From Erpobdella octoculata (Eukaryota > Annelida > Clitellata > Hirudinida > Erpobdellidae), in the NCBI GenBank assembly GCA_963978895.1, contig OZ022247.1:9394456-9458455 (forward strand): 64,000 nt of DNA. The letters are read 5' to 3'. A program made the translations under genes and the position numbers. The first letter of the stretch is position 1. Every line of letters begins with the position of its first letter. The notes below the pieces were generated by a model that ran no database searches, was not told where the DNA came from, and saw only the letters and a list, made by a program, of their open reading frames with translations. This document shows positions 51,877-63,589 of this stretch, in pieces.

Positions 51877-53663
51877 TGTTATTCAATGTATTTTAATATA
51901 ATATTATATGTGATGGTATACAATTCTTTAAACTTCTGATTAAATAACTTGTTTAATGTTCAACCGACCAATTTCTAAGTTAAAAACTGATGTTCAAATA
52001 TTGAGAGAACCTCCCAACAAACACTGCTGACTAAGTATACATACAATCAAAAAGAAAAATAATGTGTTCACCCTTTCCTTCAAATGCGTTGAATAGAGAA
52101 CAGATGTTGTTGTTGTTTAGACATGAAACTTTCAGTCGGAAGCAGCAAACATATCAATAAAATGTTATTCTCGTTCGTCAATACGATCATGCGATCATGA
52201 GTTCAACTGATTGAGGACTCGAATTGATATTGATTTCATTAACGCATCTAACTTGTAAACAGTTGATCAATCTTTGAGTGCGTGTGTTGTATGGAAATAG
52301 GAAATTTTCGAGCATTTTGTAGCGCATATTCTCTTTATTCGTAGAAAAAAACCGTTAATGACGCGACTTGTTGTCTGTCCGGTGCATATATATAGAATAT
52401 TCTATATATATGGTCCGGTGTTCCGCATTTCCATCTTCAGTTTTGAAGATTTTGACCTGAATTATTTGCTAATCGATTACGTCATGATCGAGTGGCTTTG
52501 CGGAAAAATTATTTTGATGTGACCACCGAATTTGTTCATGACTAGGTTTAGAACCAACTTATAAAGTGCTCGAGCTATCAGCTTCCAATTCATGATACAG
52601 ATATCACGCAAGGATCAAGTAAACGGGTTGACTGAACATAATTTCCTAGATCTAATAAAGATCCAATGACAGGAAGACCGTAGACTATGTAACTCCTGCA
52701 ATAACAGAACCAGTCATCAACCAGTTTTTAGAGGAAAAAGTTGATAAGGTTTTGGAAAGTTTTTGGAGAAAGTACCTACGACTCTTCCCCTCCAACCAAG
52801 GATATCTTGATATAACAAGATATCCCTGCGCTCTCCCCCAGTCCTCAGCTTATTTAAAGAAAAAAAATTACTTTTTGAAAAAATTGTTTAGAAAGTGTGG
52901 GTTTTTTAAACATTTTGCCCCCCCCCCCCCTTGATTTTGCTGAAATGACGCTAGTGGTGGGCGATTCTTGTTTGATTTCTCCCCAGCCGCGACCCCAGAA
53001 GAGCCAGCCAATCAGTTCCAGAAAAATAATAAACAGCATCATTTGGCTAGTAGTTACTTTAAAGCTTAGGACAAAGAACTCATCAACATGGAGGTAACTA
53101 AGTACATAAAATGAAAAACTAACTTTTTCAGCTGAGTTGAACGCCATCTTGCTTTTGCGAGCCCATGCCTAATAAAGGAAGAGGGAACGTTTAAAAGAAT
53201 CAAATTATGATCCACGACAGGAAGTACTTCCAGCATACAGTTTTAAAACACCTGGTGTAAAAGACTATAAACTATTAAACAATAAAAGTTTCAGCTGAGC
53301 TGACTCAAAAATAATTAAATGTTAGCAAAGACAATTAATTTTCTTGTCTGTTTCTCCGAAGCAATCTGTTTTGTTTTTATTTAATTTACTAAATTGAATA
53401 ATTAAGTTAATTAATTAAAATCATCTTGTTACTACAGTCTATTTCGTTGGATTACAGTACCAAAAAGACGACAGTTTTTTGGCTTTTTCAACCGTTTCAT
53501 ATTTACAATGTTATTATATTCACAGATCGTTTACATTTTTCAATAAGACCTCTGAAAATATTTTCTTTCTTCAAGTTATTTTTAAAATAGAAATATTTTC
53601 ACATAATAAACGAGCATTAAAGTAACAAGAAATTAAAAAAAAAACAGAAAATTAGCTAAAAAA
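51877..53663. other. Intergenic region between antistasin-like and Kir genes
   Basis: It contains the 28-bp palindromic insertion (52385-52412) and a poly-C run at 52919-52931. No reliable exon was seen. Short ORFs around 52752-53147 lack similarity or splice support. Confidence 0.5.
52385..52412. mobile_element. 28-bp perfect palindrome flanked by an 8-bp duplication (TIR-only MITE)
   Basis: The half-site CATATATATAGAAT is followed directly by its complement. GTCCGGTG lies on both sides (52377-52384 and 52413-52420). The first 14 bases match the TIR of the 542-bp element at 57727-58268, which also has an 8-bp duplication. Confidence 0.8.
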
Positions 53664-54002
53664 TCAAATTAATTCTTTATCATATTTTTGTGCATGTTTT
53701 TTTATTTTTTTTGATTTCGCACTGGATCGACAGCTGCGCGAATATTTACGACTGGAGGCAACTGAAGAAGACATTTCATCTGATTCCGACACCACCAGTG
53801 AATCAGAATTCGATGGACTTCTCGGAATGCCGTTATGGAAGCGGCGCTTTGAAGGTGAGACAAAAGGTAGAGGAAGAGTCAGCTGGATTTCATCAAATTT
53901 GGCGTAGTCCATTTCGTATTTGTTGGTTTTTGAATTGAAGGTTAACATTGGCGAGAATGATGCTCCCCATAAAATTTCTCTTGAACTGTATGAAGTTCGA
54001 AC
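53664..54002 (-). CDS. Kir channel terminal exon
   Basis: It begins VRTSYSSREILWGASFSPML right after the acceptor, the conserved end of the Kir C-terminal domain. A variable tail rich in Ser/Arg and a lysine cluster (SAKSKKIKKHAQK) follows, then TAA. Confidence 0.92.
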   Translation of the reverse strand, partial: VRTSYSSREILWGASFSPMLTFNSKTNKYEMDYAKFDEIQLTLPLPFVSPSKRRFHNGIPRSPSNSDSLVVSESDEMSSSVASSRKYSRSCRSSAKSKKIKKHAQKYDKELI

Positions 54003-56057
54003 CTGAAGTAACAAATTCAATTAAATTGTTACTGTTAAGTGAATAACCAACGTAAAAACGTAAAACAGCAACCAGTTATGAACATATCATACAATCCTAA
54101 CTCAGAAGTCCTGATCATTTGCTGCATTAAAAATTAAAACCAAACATGTAAGCATTTTTCTTTGTCAGCAGAACTAGCTAATGCATGCTAATTGGCTTCA
54201 GAATTTTGAAAACGCTGAACCTAAGGCCCTGTTGAACATTCCTAAACAAATAAGTACGACACGGCCTAGATACAAATAAATGAGCAAAATTGTAAACAAC
54301 CACATTAAGAACATTCAATTTGGCAGCGGATTCTGACTGTTAAACTAAACTTGGTACATGTAGTTTTATCAAGAAACTATTTCCGTAAATGTAAGCAATT
54401 TTCGAATAATATCGTTTAATTAATTTTAATTAGCTGAAAAACAAAATATTTCTGACCAATCAATTATTATGCCAATTATGTATTGTTAGGAAATTTAAAT
54501 TTTTGCATACTTAATATAAAGAGTTTTGTCTCGTCCATCTTCAAAAAACAACGGCTCAACTGAAAACAGTATGGCTATAGCTAACCAAAGTTATCTTGAT
54601 ATAACATTGTTACAGCAAGATATCCTTAGGCTATGTAACTAAACATTCAAATAATATTAGCACACTCTACCTTCTCTAAAACTGATCAATTACAATACCT
54701 TTGTAAATTTGTATTATTATTATTATTCAACCGAAATGCACGAACCTAATTAGGTGCATGGCTGCTGACTGCATTAATTAATAATAATATGAGGAGTTTT
54801 ACAAGTTTAAACTTGAAATGACCTTACCTGCATAAGTTTTCCACTGTTTTCGACAACTCCTTCAAGAATAACAATGATTTCTAGATATTCTTCTTGAAGT
54901 TGTCGCGGTTCCAGACCGAAAAGAGGACTCTGGCTGTCAATGACGTGTATGACGTTGACAGGCCATACTAAGAAGAGAGAGTTGCTGACAGTTTCTTCGA
55001 TGTGGAGACTGAGACTTCTATTAGAAAATGGAATAAATTCTCCTTCCTTGGTCACTCTGTCTCTGATGAGAACAGCTTTGACGTCGCAGTTAACAAGATT
55101 GGATTCTTTAAAATCAATAACTCTAAATATGAAACACGGCACACCTCTGTTGAAAGATATAACAGCCTGTTTGCTGAATCTGATCAGACGAGATCTGTAT
55201 TGAGGACTCATCAGCTTGGCAAATATCAAGCCGCAGAACAGACTGTTGATAAGGACACTGGCACAAGATTGAATCATGAAGGTTATAACAGCCGGTGGAC
55301 ACGTTTCCTTGATGGCTCTTGAACCGTATCCAATCGTGTGTTGTGTTTCAATAGAAAAGAGGAAACAAGTGACAAAGTCGTATACATTTGTCATGCAAAA
55401 ATCCCACTCTGAATCAAGAGATTGAGTAATATCCTGATGAATACTGATGATAATATAGTAGATCACAGAAAAAATTGTCCATGAACTGAGATAGGCCATG
55501 ATGAACATAAGTAAACAATTTCTCCATTTTAGATCGGCTAGCGTTGTGTAAAAATCCGTTATGAAGCGAGACCTTTTCGACGACCATGGAAGAACGTTGC
55601 TAGAACCGTTTTTTTCTACTAAACGCTTCGTATAATGCGTCGTATTTTCAGCTGGAGATGTTTGTTTTGGGGCTTCCGTTTCTTCTACTACTCCAGGTAA
55701 GTTAGAAATAGTTTCCAATTGAATTAATTTGGTGCTCTCTTCCTTGTCTTGATGAGACAGGGACGATCTAGATCCTCGCAGTGCTTGCATGAAGGAACTT
55801 CGATGTTTGTTATGTTTCTCTTTATCAAACTCGCTTTCTGATTTTATTTCGGTCAAAACATCTTCAAAAGCCTGGCCTTGACTCACCTCAGAAATTTTTC
55901 TTACATAGTCCTTTGTTTGTTCGTCACTTAAAACCAGTTTAAGCAGCGGTTCGTCTTCTTTTTCTTCTGTTTGCACACTCTGTAGGACTGAAAACCTCCT
56001 TTTTTTATCACCTTCTCCTGATGACGATTGGATCACCAACGGTGCAGGCTGGCTCAT
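53664..56057 (-). CDS. Inward-rectifier potassium channel (Kir family), two coding exons, 522 aa
   Basis: Exon 56057-54828 (410 codons) joins exon 54002-53664 (112 codons plus stop) through CAG/GTAAGG and TTCAG/GTTCGA. There is a long polar N-terminus (about 160 residues). The slide helix is DFYTTLADLKWR (168-179) and M1 spans about 181-205. The pore loop CFLFSIETQHTIGYGSRAIK has the K+ filter TIGYG at 241-245. M2 spans about 255-281. Cys221 and Cys253 match the conserved extracellular disulfide. The cytoplasmic beta-rich domain follows (FSKQAVISF, ILEGVVENSGKLMQ, then EILWGASFSPML across the splice). Asn271 occupies the M2 position that is Asp in strong rectifiers, suggesting weak rectification. 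The Ser/Arg-rich tail ends KYDKELI with no classical PDZ ligand. It is a plasma-membrane tetrameric channel. The start is the first ATG of an open frame. Confidence 0.95.
54828..56057 (-). CDS. Kir channel main coding exon
   Basis: It encodes the N-terminus, both transmembrane helices, the filter and most of the cytoplasmic domain. It ends with a strong CAG/GTAAGG donor at 54828/54827. Untranslated exons upstream are not identifiable. Confidence 0.94.
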
Positions 56058-56920
56058 TCTGTTGTTAGCCTGCTACTTATAGAATTATAGAGTGTTATGT
56101 TAAAACAAACAAATGTGACTTAGCTGACATAATATCGAATAGAAGTAATAACAAAAGCAATCCAGCAAGATTAACAGGTATATCCAACCGGCTTGAAACA
56201 CTCGTGACTCTTAAAATCAAAAGACAGCTGCTAAGAATAAACATATGGCCTTTATTATTCAAGCTGATAGCGGCAATTCTTACCTTGAGAAAGAACGAAG
56301 AAGAGATCGAATCCCACCTACCAAGCTCAACTTATTTGTTAATTATGCATGCTTTATCACGGGACGCATTCGAACCAATGAGCTGTGTCGACAATTTTAA
56401 TTAAGACTGCCATTCTTATCGAGCCGAATTCAACTGAGCTTTCCGTTAAGAACATTAGGCAATCAATTGTTACAAAATCTTTAAAAGTTTGAATATTTAA
56501 AACATATGTTTCCATAATCAGCCACATTCTTTTAAAGCTTGTATCGTATAATTGCTTACGAGATATCAGTTAGGAAATATTAAGTTATAGGCTTTCAACT
56601 GTTCGTGCTTCGTACTAAACTAATTAATGCAATTATTTGTAGGAAAAAGATTTATATCTTAAGTTGATATAAGATTGGTCACCATTACTTTTAGTAATTA
56701 CGTAAGAATTCCATAATCAATTTATAGCAACCCAATTTGTTTTACTTAATTACTATATTCGTAATATGCTTAGTTGAGATTTAGTTTAAAAATATTTTTA
56801 GTAATTCTCATAAAACTGTAGATATAAGATAACAAGACAGAGCCCAGTACCCAGATGTAACACCGTAAAGTGAAATATAGCTGCAGTACTGGGGGTCGAA
56901 GTATACCTACCACGAGTTTC
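56058..56920. other. Region upstream of the Kir start
   Basis: It probably holds Kir 5' UTR/promoter. No TATA element or upstream exon can be assigned with confidence. Confidence 0.4.
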
Positions 56921-56936
56921 TCTCTCTCTCTCTCTT

Positions 56937-57007
<71 letters not shown>

Positions 57008-57048
57008 TGCTTTCTTTCTGAGTTGTTCAAGGAAGATATTTTTTCTTG

Positions 57049-57102
<54 letters not shown>

Positions 57103-57125
57103 AGGATAGAGAAAGAAAGAAAGAA
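56921..57125. repeat. (CT)n and (GA)n tracts forming an inverted pair
   Basis: A CT/CTTT run at 56921-57006 and a GA/GAAA run at 57056-57125 are separated by about 50 bp. The arms are complementary and could form a long hairpin. Confidence 0.9.
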
Positions 57126-57726
57126 AAAGATAGGAATAAGGAAGCTAAAGAAAAGGGTGGCAAGAATGCACTGATGCTGAAAAAAATTTTGTTTACATTA
57201 TAAAGTTTTATTTTTTTATGATATTATCTCTGACCAAATCAAAGCTGCTGAAGATGATAGTGATGAAGTTTGATAATTATAGAAATGACTCTGACTACGG
57301 TGATGCTGTACCAATGGCGTAGCGAGGGTATCTGGTGCCCTGGGGAAAGGTATAAAAAATGCGCCCCCGTATTCCACTATTTAAACATACATACTAAATT
57401 GATTTTGTTGTTCGGAATATACTTCATATATACCATAATATTCGCTGGCTAAGGTTTTGCTTCAATGCAATCGATAGATGGCAGTTAAATATTGATTATT
57501 ATTATTATTATGTTTCATTTTTCTAACGAGAAAATCATTATGATCGATAGATTAAATCACTATAGCTAATTTATAGCTGGCTTAAAAAAATGAATGAATT
57601 TGGTAAATAATTGACGGGCAGGGGTGCAACAAGGCTTCAAAAAATCGTGCTGGGCTGTATTGGACATGGTTCAAGATCTCGAATTTTAAGCTGATGAAAC
57701 CGCCCCTGGTACTGCATGGGCCGGGC
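57126..57726. other. Intergenic, old repeat fragments
   Basis: 57312-57366 (AATGGCGTAGCGAGGGTATC, then GCGCCCCC) looks like a common dispersed repeat end. 57615-57726 is GGCCGGGCC-rich repeat sequence that hosts the next element. Confidence 0.5.
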
Positions 57727-58268
57727 CATATATATAGAATAGATATATCGGCCCGCCTGTTGTTTAGGAAGGCTTTTAGCGAGGCAGCCTAGTAGACCGT
57801 AGATACGAAACGAAGAACTGATAGTTACAACCGTATAGTAACTTAATCAAGTATTTTTTTAATAGAAAAAAAGAATTTTTTATGTACAAAATAAATTTTT
57901 AACTTTATAAAAATTAACAAATTTTTTTTATAAAAATTTCAGTTGACATTGAATTTTATTTAGTTCGATGGTCTATTTATGTCTATTTAACGTCGCCTGT
58001 GTTATCGGTAAATTAGAATTGTATATTTTTTATGTCGGATATCGCGTTAAATTAAAATAAAGCTCATATCAACTACTTTTAGCTATAAGAAATCGACGTT
58101 TCTGTTTCTTACAAACCGGAGTTTAGTCTCCGCTGTCGTACCAAAATAGATTAATACAAATAATGAATATTCATGTAACCAAAAAGACTCTAAATCGTTT
58201 TTTCGGAGGCCATCTTGGCATCTCGCTCAAAACCTGCTCATCTCCGATATATCTATTCTATATATATG
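57727..58268. mobile_element. 542-bp MITE with 25-bp TIRs and 8-bp duplication
   Basis: The TIRs start CATATATATAGAATAGATAT and are perfect for 25 bp. GGCCGGGC flanks both ends (57719-57726 and 58269-58276). There is no coding capacity. The outer 14 bases match the palindrome at 52385. Confidence 0.92.
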
Positions 58269-59172
58269 GGCCGGGCCAATTTGCCAATGAACCGGATGGT
58301 GAAAAATCTAGTAATGTACGTTAGAATTTTGCGTATTCGCAAAACGACGATAGTTATTTATAGTGAGTTTCTTTAAATCCATAATTTTCACTGTAGATTT
58401 TCTCTCATGCAATATTTACAGGATCTATTCAGGCCGTTTAAGTTCCGCTCACCTTATTTGACCGCCACGGTATAGACGTTTCGTCTTCTCGGGGACTACA
58501 CGACCAAATGGTAGAGTTTCTTCAGTTGAATTAGTGAACAAAATGTTTTTTTCAATAATTTGAAATATATTTTTTTTCAACTTACTGCAGATTATCACAA
58601 TTATTAAAGAGATGGTTGGCCATCGGGGCAATACCCCCTTGCCTGATCCTCATTATTTGCAGTAATGATAGCAACACCCGCTTACTCTTGTCCTGTTTAA
58701 ATTAATAAGAAATCAATATTAGTTAGTGTTGAATATATAATAATTTTGTTTAACTTGTATTGGTATTAGTGCGACAATGGTGGTTAGTATGATGCTGTAT
58801 ACATACTATTAAATACTCCCCACGTACCTTACAAGACAAACACTTTTGAAATATCAAAAATTAGCGACCATGGTATTTCATTGTTTTCTAAATTTTGTTA
58901 GAACCAAATTGTAGATATTTCTGCCCGTTTTGTGTAGTAGGATTGAATTTAGAAAAGATAAATAACACAAGCCAAATGAGCGGTCATATTTATTAAAAAT
59001 AATTTGAGTAACTGCTCCGAAGAAATTCAGTCATATTAAAACCAATATTCGTCCCAAACATCTCGGATAATCAAAATAACCGACTAATATAATGCACCGA
59101 TTTAAATGCGTTTCTTCGTTGGTCGATTCTTCCAGATGGTTGAGTTTGACTCTGAGAGCTCGTTGTTAACTA
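58269..59172 (-). other. Possible exons of an unrecognised gene
   Basis: On the minus strand, an acceptor-like TTTAAACAG near 58690 and a GTAAGTTG donor near 58583 bracket an open stretch (IRQGGIAPMANHLFNN). A second stretch (PFGRVVPEKTKRLYRGGQI) ends at a consensus AAG/GTGAGC near 58454. They can be joined in phase. No family was recognised, and this could be chance. Confidence 0.3.
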
Positions 59173-59174
59173 TC

Positions 59175-59450
59175 AGTCGTAGTAGTCAACGTCAGACGAG
59201 ATAATGGAAAGGAGAGGAGAAGATTCTCGATCATTTAAATCGGAGGATGAACGCTCCACATCCATCGTTAGAGAAGATTCTCTACCAGCCAGATCGGAAG
59301 ATGGACGATGCTTATCCGTCAAAAGAGAAGATTCTCTACCAGCCAGATCGGAGGATGGATGAACCACTTCCATCGAAAGAAAAGATTCTCTACCAAGGTA
59401 AGAATGATGCACATACTGGGGATCGGTCTCGTTCGCCTCACTTGTTGAGC
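59175..59450 (-). CDS. Putative terminal exon with Ser-rich repeats (unrecognised gene)
   Basis: After an acceptor-like TTTTTTATGCGCAG, an open frame of about 91 codons encodes roughly three 21-residue repeats: PSSDLAGRESSLLTDKHR, PSSDLAGRESSLTMDVER and SSSDLNDRESSPLL. It ends SSDVDYYD and TGA. The repeats make it polar, acidic and probably disordered. The last 40 bp recur inverted at 62009-62052. It could also start at its own ATG (59457). Confidence 0.45.
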
Positions 59451-59457
59451 TGCGCAT

Positions 59458-60530
59458 AAAAAATAAATGTAAAGAAATTTTTTGGTTAAGCTCATTAACT
59501 TGATAAATTTCAGTAAATTTGTAAATCAGATGGTCGTCGGAAATTCGAATCCAGTCGATATTTTCAAATAAACGTCTTGAAGTTTATTTAGTTAAAAATT
59601 AAATTAAATTTCGTAACGTGCAAGCTGACAAGTAAGAGTTGTTTATTGTTAACTTGAATTTAACAATCACGTTGCATAACAGAAACTTAACATAAAAAAA
59701 ACTAATAATAATGTATTATTATAACAGAAATTAATATTGCTAACATGGATGTATCAGCATCCAGTTGACGTTTCGCCCAGGCACCACGACATGTAGGCGC
59801 GTAGTAGTACTTGCTGTAATTATTGCACAAATATAACTATCATTATTATTATTATTCTCTAAAAATTTAAATAATTGCATATATACAGAAGTGAATTTAG
59901 TATTATTATACCAAAATAATTAATTGTCTTAATTATTTAAACATCAGCAGTTTAACGAATTGAACAAATTAAAGCAAAAACGTTAATATCAATCAAGTTG
60001 GATTTAAATCTGGAGATTCTTACAAAGCTGGATATTGCTCTGAAATGAGCGTAACATATAACCGATAACATATCTGCACTGCTAATGTCACACTCGAAAA
60101 GCATGTCCCAATAGACTCGCCTCAACTCATTAAATTAAGTCACAATATTATATAGAAATCATCCTAACCAAAAGAAGCTTTACATTCAGTTAGAATTTAA
60201 AAAATTCTCATCCAACAAACTGGAGTAAAACATCTAAATCGTGTTTTCTTTGAAAAAATTAACAAACGAAACCACAAATCAAACTGAAATTCATCAAGGC
60301 TTACTGGCAGTCAATTTTCTTCGAGTCGATCTTCGTCAAAACGACCAGGAAGATAAAAAAGAGAGAAATCAGACACTTCTTCATGGCTGTCTACAACGTT
60401 CAATTGACAAACGCTATTTTAATGATGGTAGCTTATAAGTTTCTCATTTGCATATCTAAGAAACTTAAAACAAGAACATTCCATCAACAAAAACTCAACG
60501 CCTAATATAATAGGTACTGTCGTACCAACT
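59458..60530. other. AT-rich intergenic sequence
   Basis: A 65-codon plus-strand ORF at 60241-60438 has no recognisable features. No gene is called. Confidence 0.4.
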
Positions 60531-61966
60531 ATATATAAAAGAACATGTCCTGACTGACAGATGACTGACTCATAATCAACGCCGAGCTCAAACGCCTCAT
60601 CCTAGGAACGTGAAATTTGGAACTTATATTACTTTTATAGCGTAAACATCCGCTAAGAAAGGATTTTTGAAAATTTTGCTCCTGAGGGGAAAAAACTGGA
60701 AAACAAACTTTTTTCTAAAAAATTTTTCTAAAATTTTTTTCTGAAATTTGGTATATAGATTCTTTTTGAAAAATAAAAAGATACGTGTTTCACCATTTTT
60801 TGAAAATTCGGTTTCCCGGACCTCAAATGTGGGTTGGAAAATTGGGTTATTTGGTTTTTAAAGTAGCTTCTACTCAAAAACTGTTAATGCTACAGGAGTA
60901 AAAATTAGTATTTAGTTTCTACTCCAAAAATAATGAAATACGTGTTTTAGCATTTTTTGAAAATTTGGTTTCCAGGACTTCAAATGTGGGGTGGAAAATA
61001 AGGCTAATTGTCTTTTATAGTAACTGCTACTCAAAAACAGTAAATACCACAGATGTAAAAATTATTATTTAGTTTCTTTTCTAAAAATAAAGATATACGT
61101 GTTTCACCATTTTATACAAATTTGGTTTCCCGGACCTCAAATGTGGGTTGGAAAATTGGGTTATTTGGTTTTTAAAGTAGCTTCTACTCAAAAACTGTTA
61201 ATGCTACAAAAGTAAAAATTAGTATTTAGTTTCTACTCTAAAAATAAGGATATATGTGTTTCACCATTTTTTGAAATTTTGGTTTTCAGGACCTCAAATG
61301 TGGGGTGGAAAAAAGTTTCTTTGGTTTTTAAAGTAACTGCTACTCAAAAACTGTGAATGCTACAGATGTCAAAATTAGTATTTAGTATTTACTCAAAAAA
61401 TTATGATATAAGTGTTTCAACATTTTTTTAAAAATTTGGTTTCCAGGACATCAAATGTGGGGTGGAAAAAAGGGTTATTTGATTTCAAAATAACTGCTAC
61501 TCAAAAACTGTAAGTGCTACAAATGTAAAAATTAGTATTTTGAAGTTTTGTGCCGGTTAAAAGTAGCTAAGTTCAGTTTATCACCGGCCGGGCCAAGCCG
61601 TTATTTTAGAGTCTTCACACGGGTCAGGCCAAACCTTAAATCAAAGTGGAACGGGCCGAGGTTTTTCACCAAGTATATAGATATTTTAGTGATTTTAGGG
61701 TCTTCAGTTGGGCCGGGCCAAACCTGAAGTCAAGGTGGGACGGGACGAAGTTTTTCATCAAGTATATAGAACTTCTAAGCCTGTAAGAATGGGCCGGGCC
61801 TAATTCAGACGGGCTGTGCCGGGCAAGGAGTTTGGGTTTTTAAAACGGGCTGGGCTAAGTTGTCGACGGGCCGAGCCGAGACCTAAAAAATTGATCTCTA
61901 CTATGGATGCACGGTTCAAACTCTCTAATTTCATGCGAGCGAAGCCGCAACGGGCACTGCTAGTAT
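60531..61966 (+). mobile_element. Repeat family B element, inverted copy (about 5 x 157-bp units)
   Basis: It is near-identical to the reverse complement of 47686-49704. The end TATATATAAAAGAACATGTC is followed by ACTGACAGATGACTGACTC, 157-bp units at about 60821, 60979, 61138, 61294 and 61447, GGCCGGGCC-rich sequence, and the end GCAACGGGCACTGCTAGT. It has fewer tandem units than the other copy. Confidence 0.88.
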
Positions 61967-63530
61967 CTCATATTTAATTTTCAAACAGTGGAGAAATTAA
62001 AATATCAACCTCGTCTTACGTCGACTACAACGACTGATAGTTTACAACAAACACTCAAAGTCAAAGGCTGTGAAAATTCATTTAATAAATATCCGAGAAG
62101 ATTTGCGAGCGTTTATTTTGAAATTTTTTATGGTTAACAATAATAATATAATTGTCTTGTAATAATTTGAAATAAGTTCACAGTAATTCGCCACAGAAAA
62201 ATTAACTCTAATTTCCATCAAATTAATTCATTTATTAAATGAAAATTGAATTCCACTTAAACGTTTGAGCGTTTTCAAAAGAGAAACTCAATTGCCTACA
62301 AACTGTGCATGTATTTTATACGAATTTCATATTCGTTCTTCCCTCCACTGCGTGCACACCATGGTCAAACATTAAGTTTATAAGCAATATCTTCATACAA
62401 TAAGTTAACAGAGCACATTTCTCCAAAGTTAAACACTACTATTAGAACATAAAATGTTGAATAAATAACTAGCCTGTGTTCAAAGGAACATTTTCGTTCT
62501 ACTTGCGCTTAAAGTTTGTTTTATGAAAAACTTACAACTGAAAATATTATAAAGCTAACAATTTATTCCTGCAAAACCTACAACTGGAAACATGCAAGAC
62601 TTACAACTGGACGCTGGCAAGACATACAACTGGAAACATGCAAGACTTACAACTGGAAACATGCAAGACTTACAACTGGGGTAGTTGTACAGCCGCAAGG
62701 TCTTTAAAATTTGTTTCATGAAAAACTTACAGCCCAGACTCTTAGCCAAACTTACTTACAAGACTCACGGCCTGTAAGACTTGCAACCAATTTATAGGCT
62801 CTACAACTTCGAACCGGGAAAAACAAACGAGCGAAATTCATGCGACATTGCAGAAGAATAAAATTCATAAAAACCTCACTCAAATTTCTTGTAAAACGTC
62901 TCTTGCAAAATTATAATTCGAAAAACCGACGAAACTTCGTTTAAAAACTTTAGAAATTAAAAACGTAAGATATCGTTGAGACGTTTAAATACAGTTAAGA
63001 ACTAATTTACAGTTTCACTGCGCTTTCCTGCTGGAGGTGTGGCTACCTCGACTCTCCCTGCTGTTTAGATACTTCTGAAAAAAAGATTACATATACGTTT
63101 GTATCAGTGAATGTTCTAGAAAACGAATTCAAATTAACGAAACTTATAAAGCCAACCAAAATAAAACAAGTTTATCACGTGAAATAATTTTAGTTTAATT
63201 ATCTCGCTAATTTAAAGTAAATGAAAGTGTACAGATTAGATAGTAAACAAAGCCTGTTGGTCTTTTGAATGTTCAGAGGCGGTCTTTGTCACGTTAAGAG
63301 AGGTCACTAGGTCTGATTTCCACTGGTGCGCTGTCTGGTGAACTCATGGTGTGACGCCCCCCCCCCACCTTAACTTCGTCATGAATCTTTTTCAAGTCTT
63401 TTGTTCCTGACCTAATAAACTCAATATTACACCGGATAATTAATTTATTCTTATATGTAATTTTATAAAATTCTTCAATTGATTATCAATTCCACTTAAA
63501 TTCTAGTTTTGAATTTAAAATTAACTTTTT
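61967..63530. repeat. Intergenic with a 22-bp minisatellite
   Basis: 62580-62680 holds four to five units like GCAAGACTTACAACTGGAAA. 62009-62052 repeats the 3' end of the putative exon at 59175. There is a poly-C run at 63357-63367. A minus-strand open stretch near 63060-63000 after TTTTTTTCAG is too short to call. Confidence 0.6.
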
Positions 63531-63589
63531 TTTAGTCGAGCCAGTTGCAATTTATTTGAGCAGAAATTTCACTCAGTGTGTGTTTCAAA

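Noticed and set aside
52752..53147. ORFs near 52.8-53.1 kb as an exon of a gene
   Set aside because: A poly-C run creates composition artefacts (Gly/Pro runs). MAFNSAEK followed by a GTTAGT donor is intriguing but has no partner exon.
63000..63062. Minus-strand exon ending SSRKAQ after TTTTTTTCAG
   Set aside because: Only 20 codons, no recognised partner exons or family.
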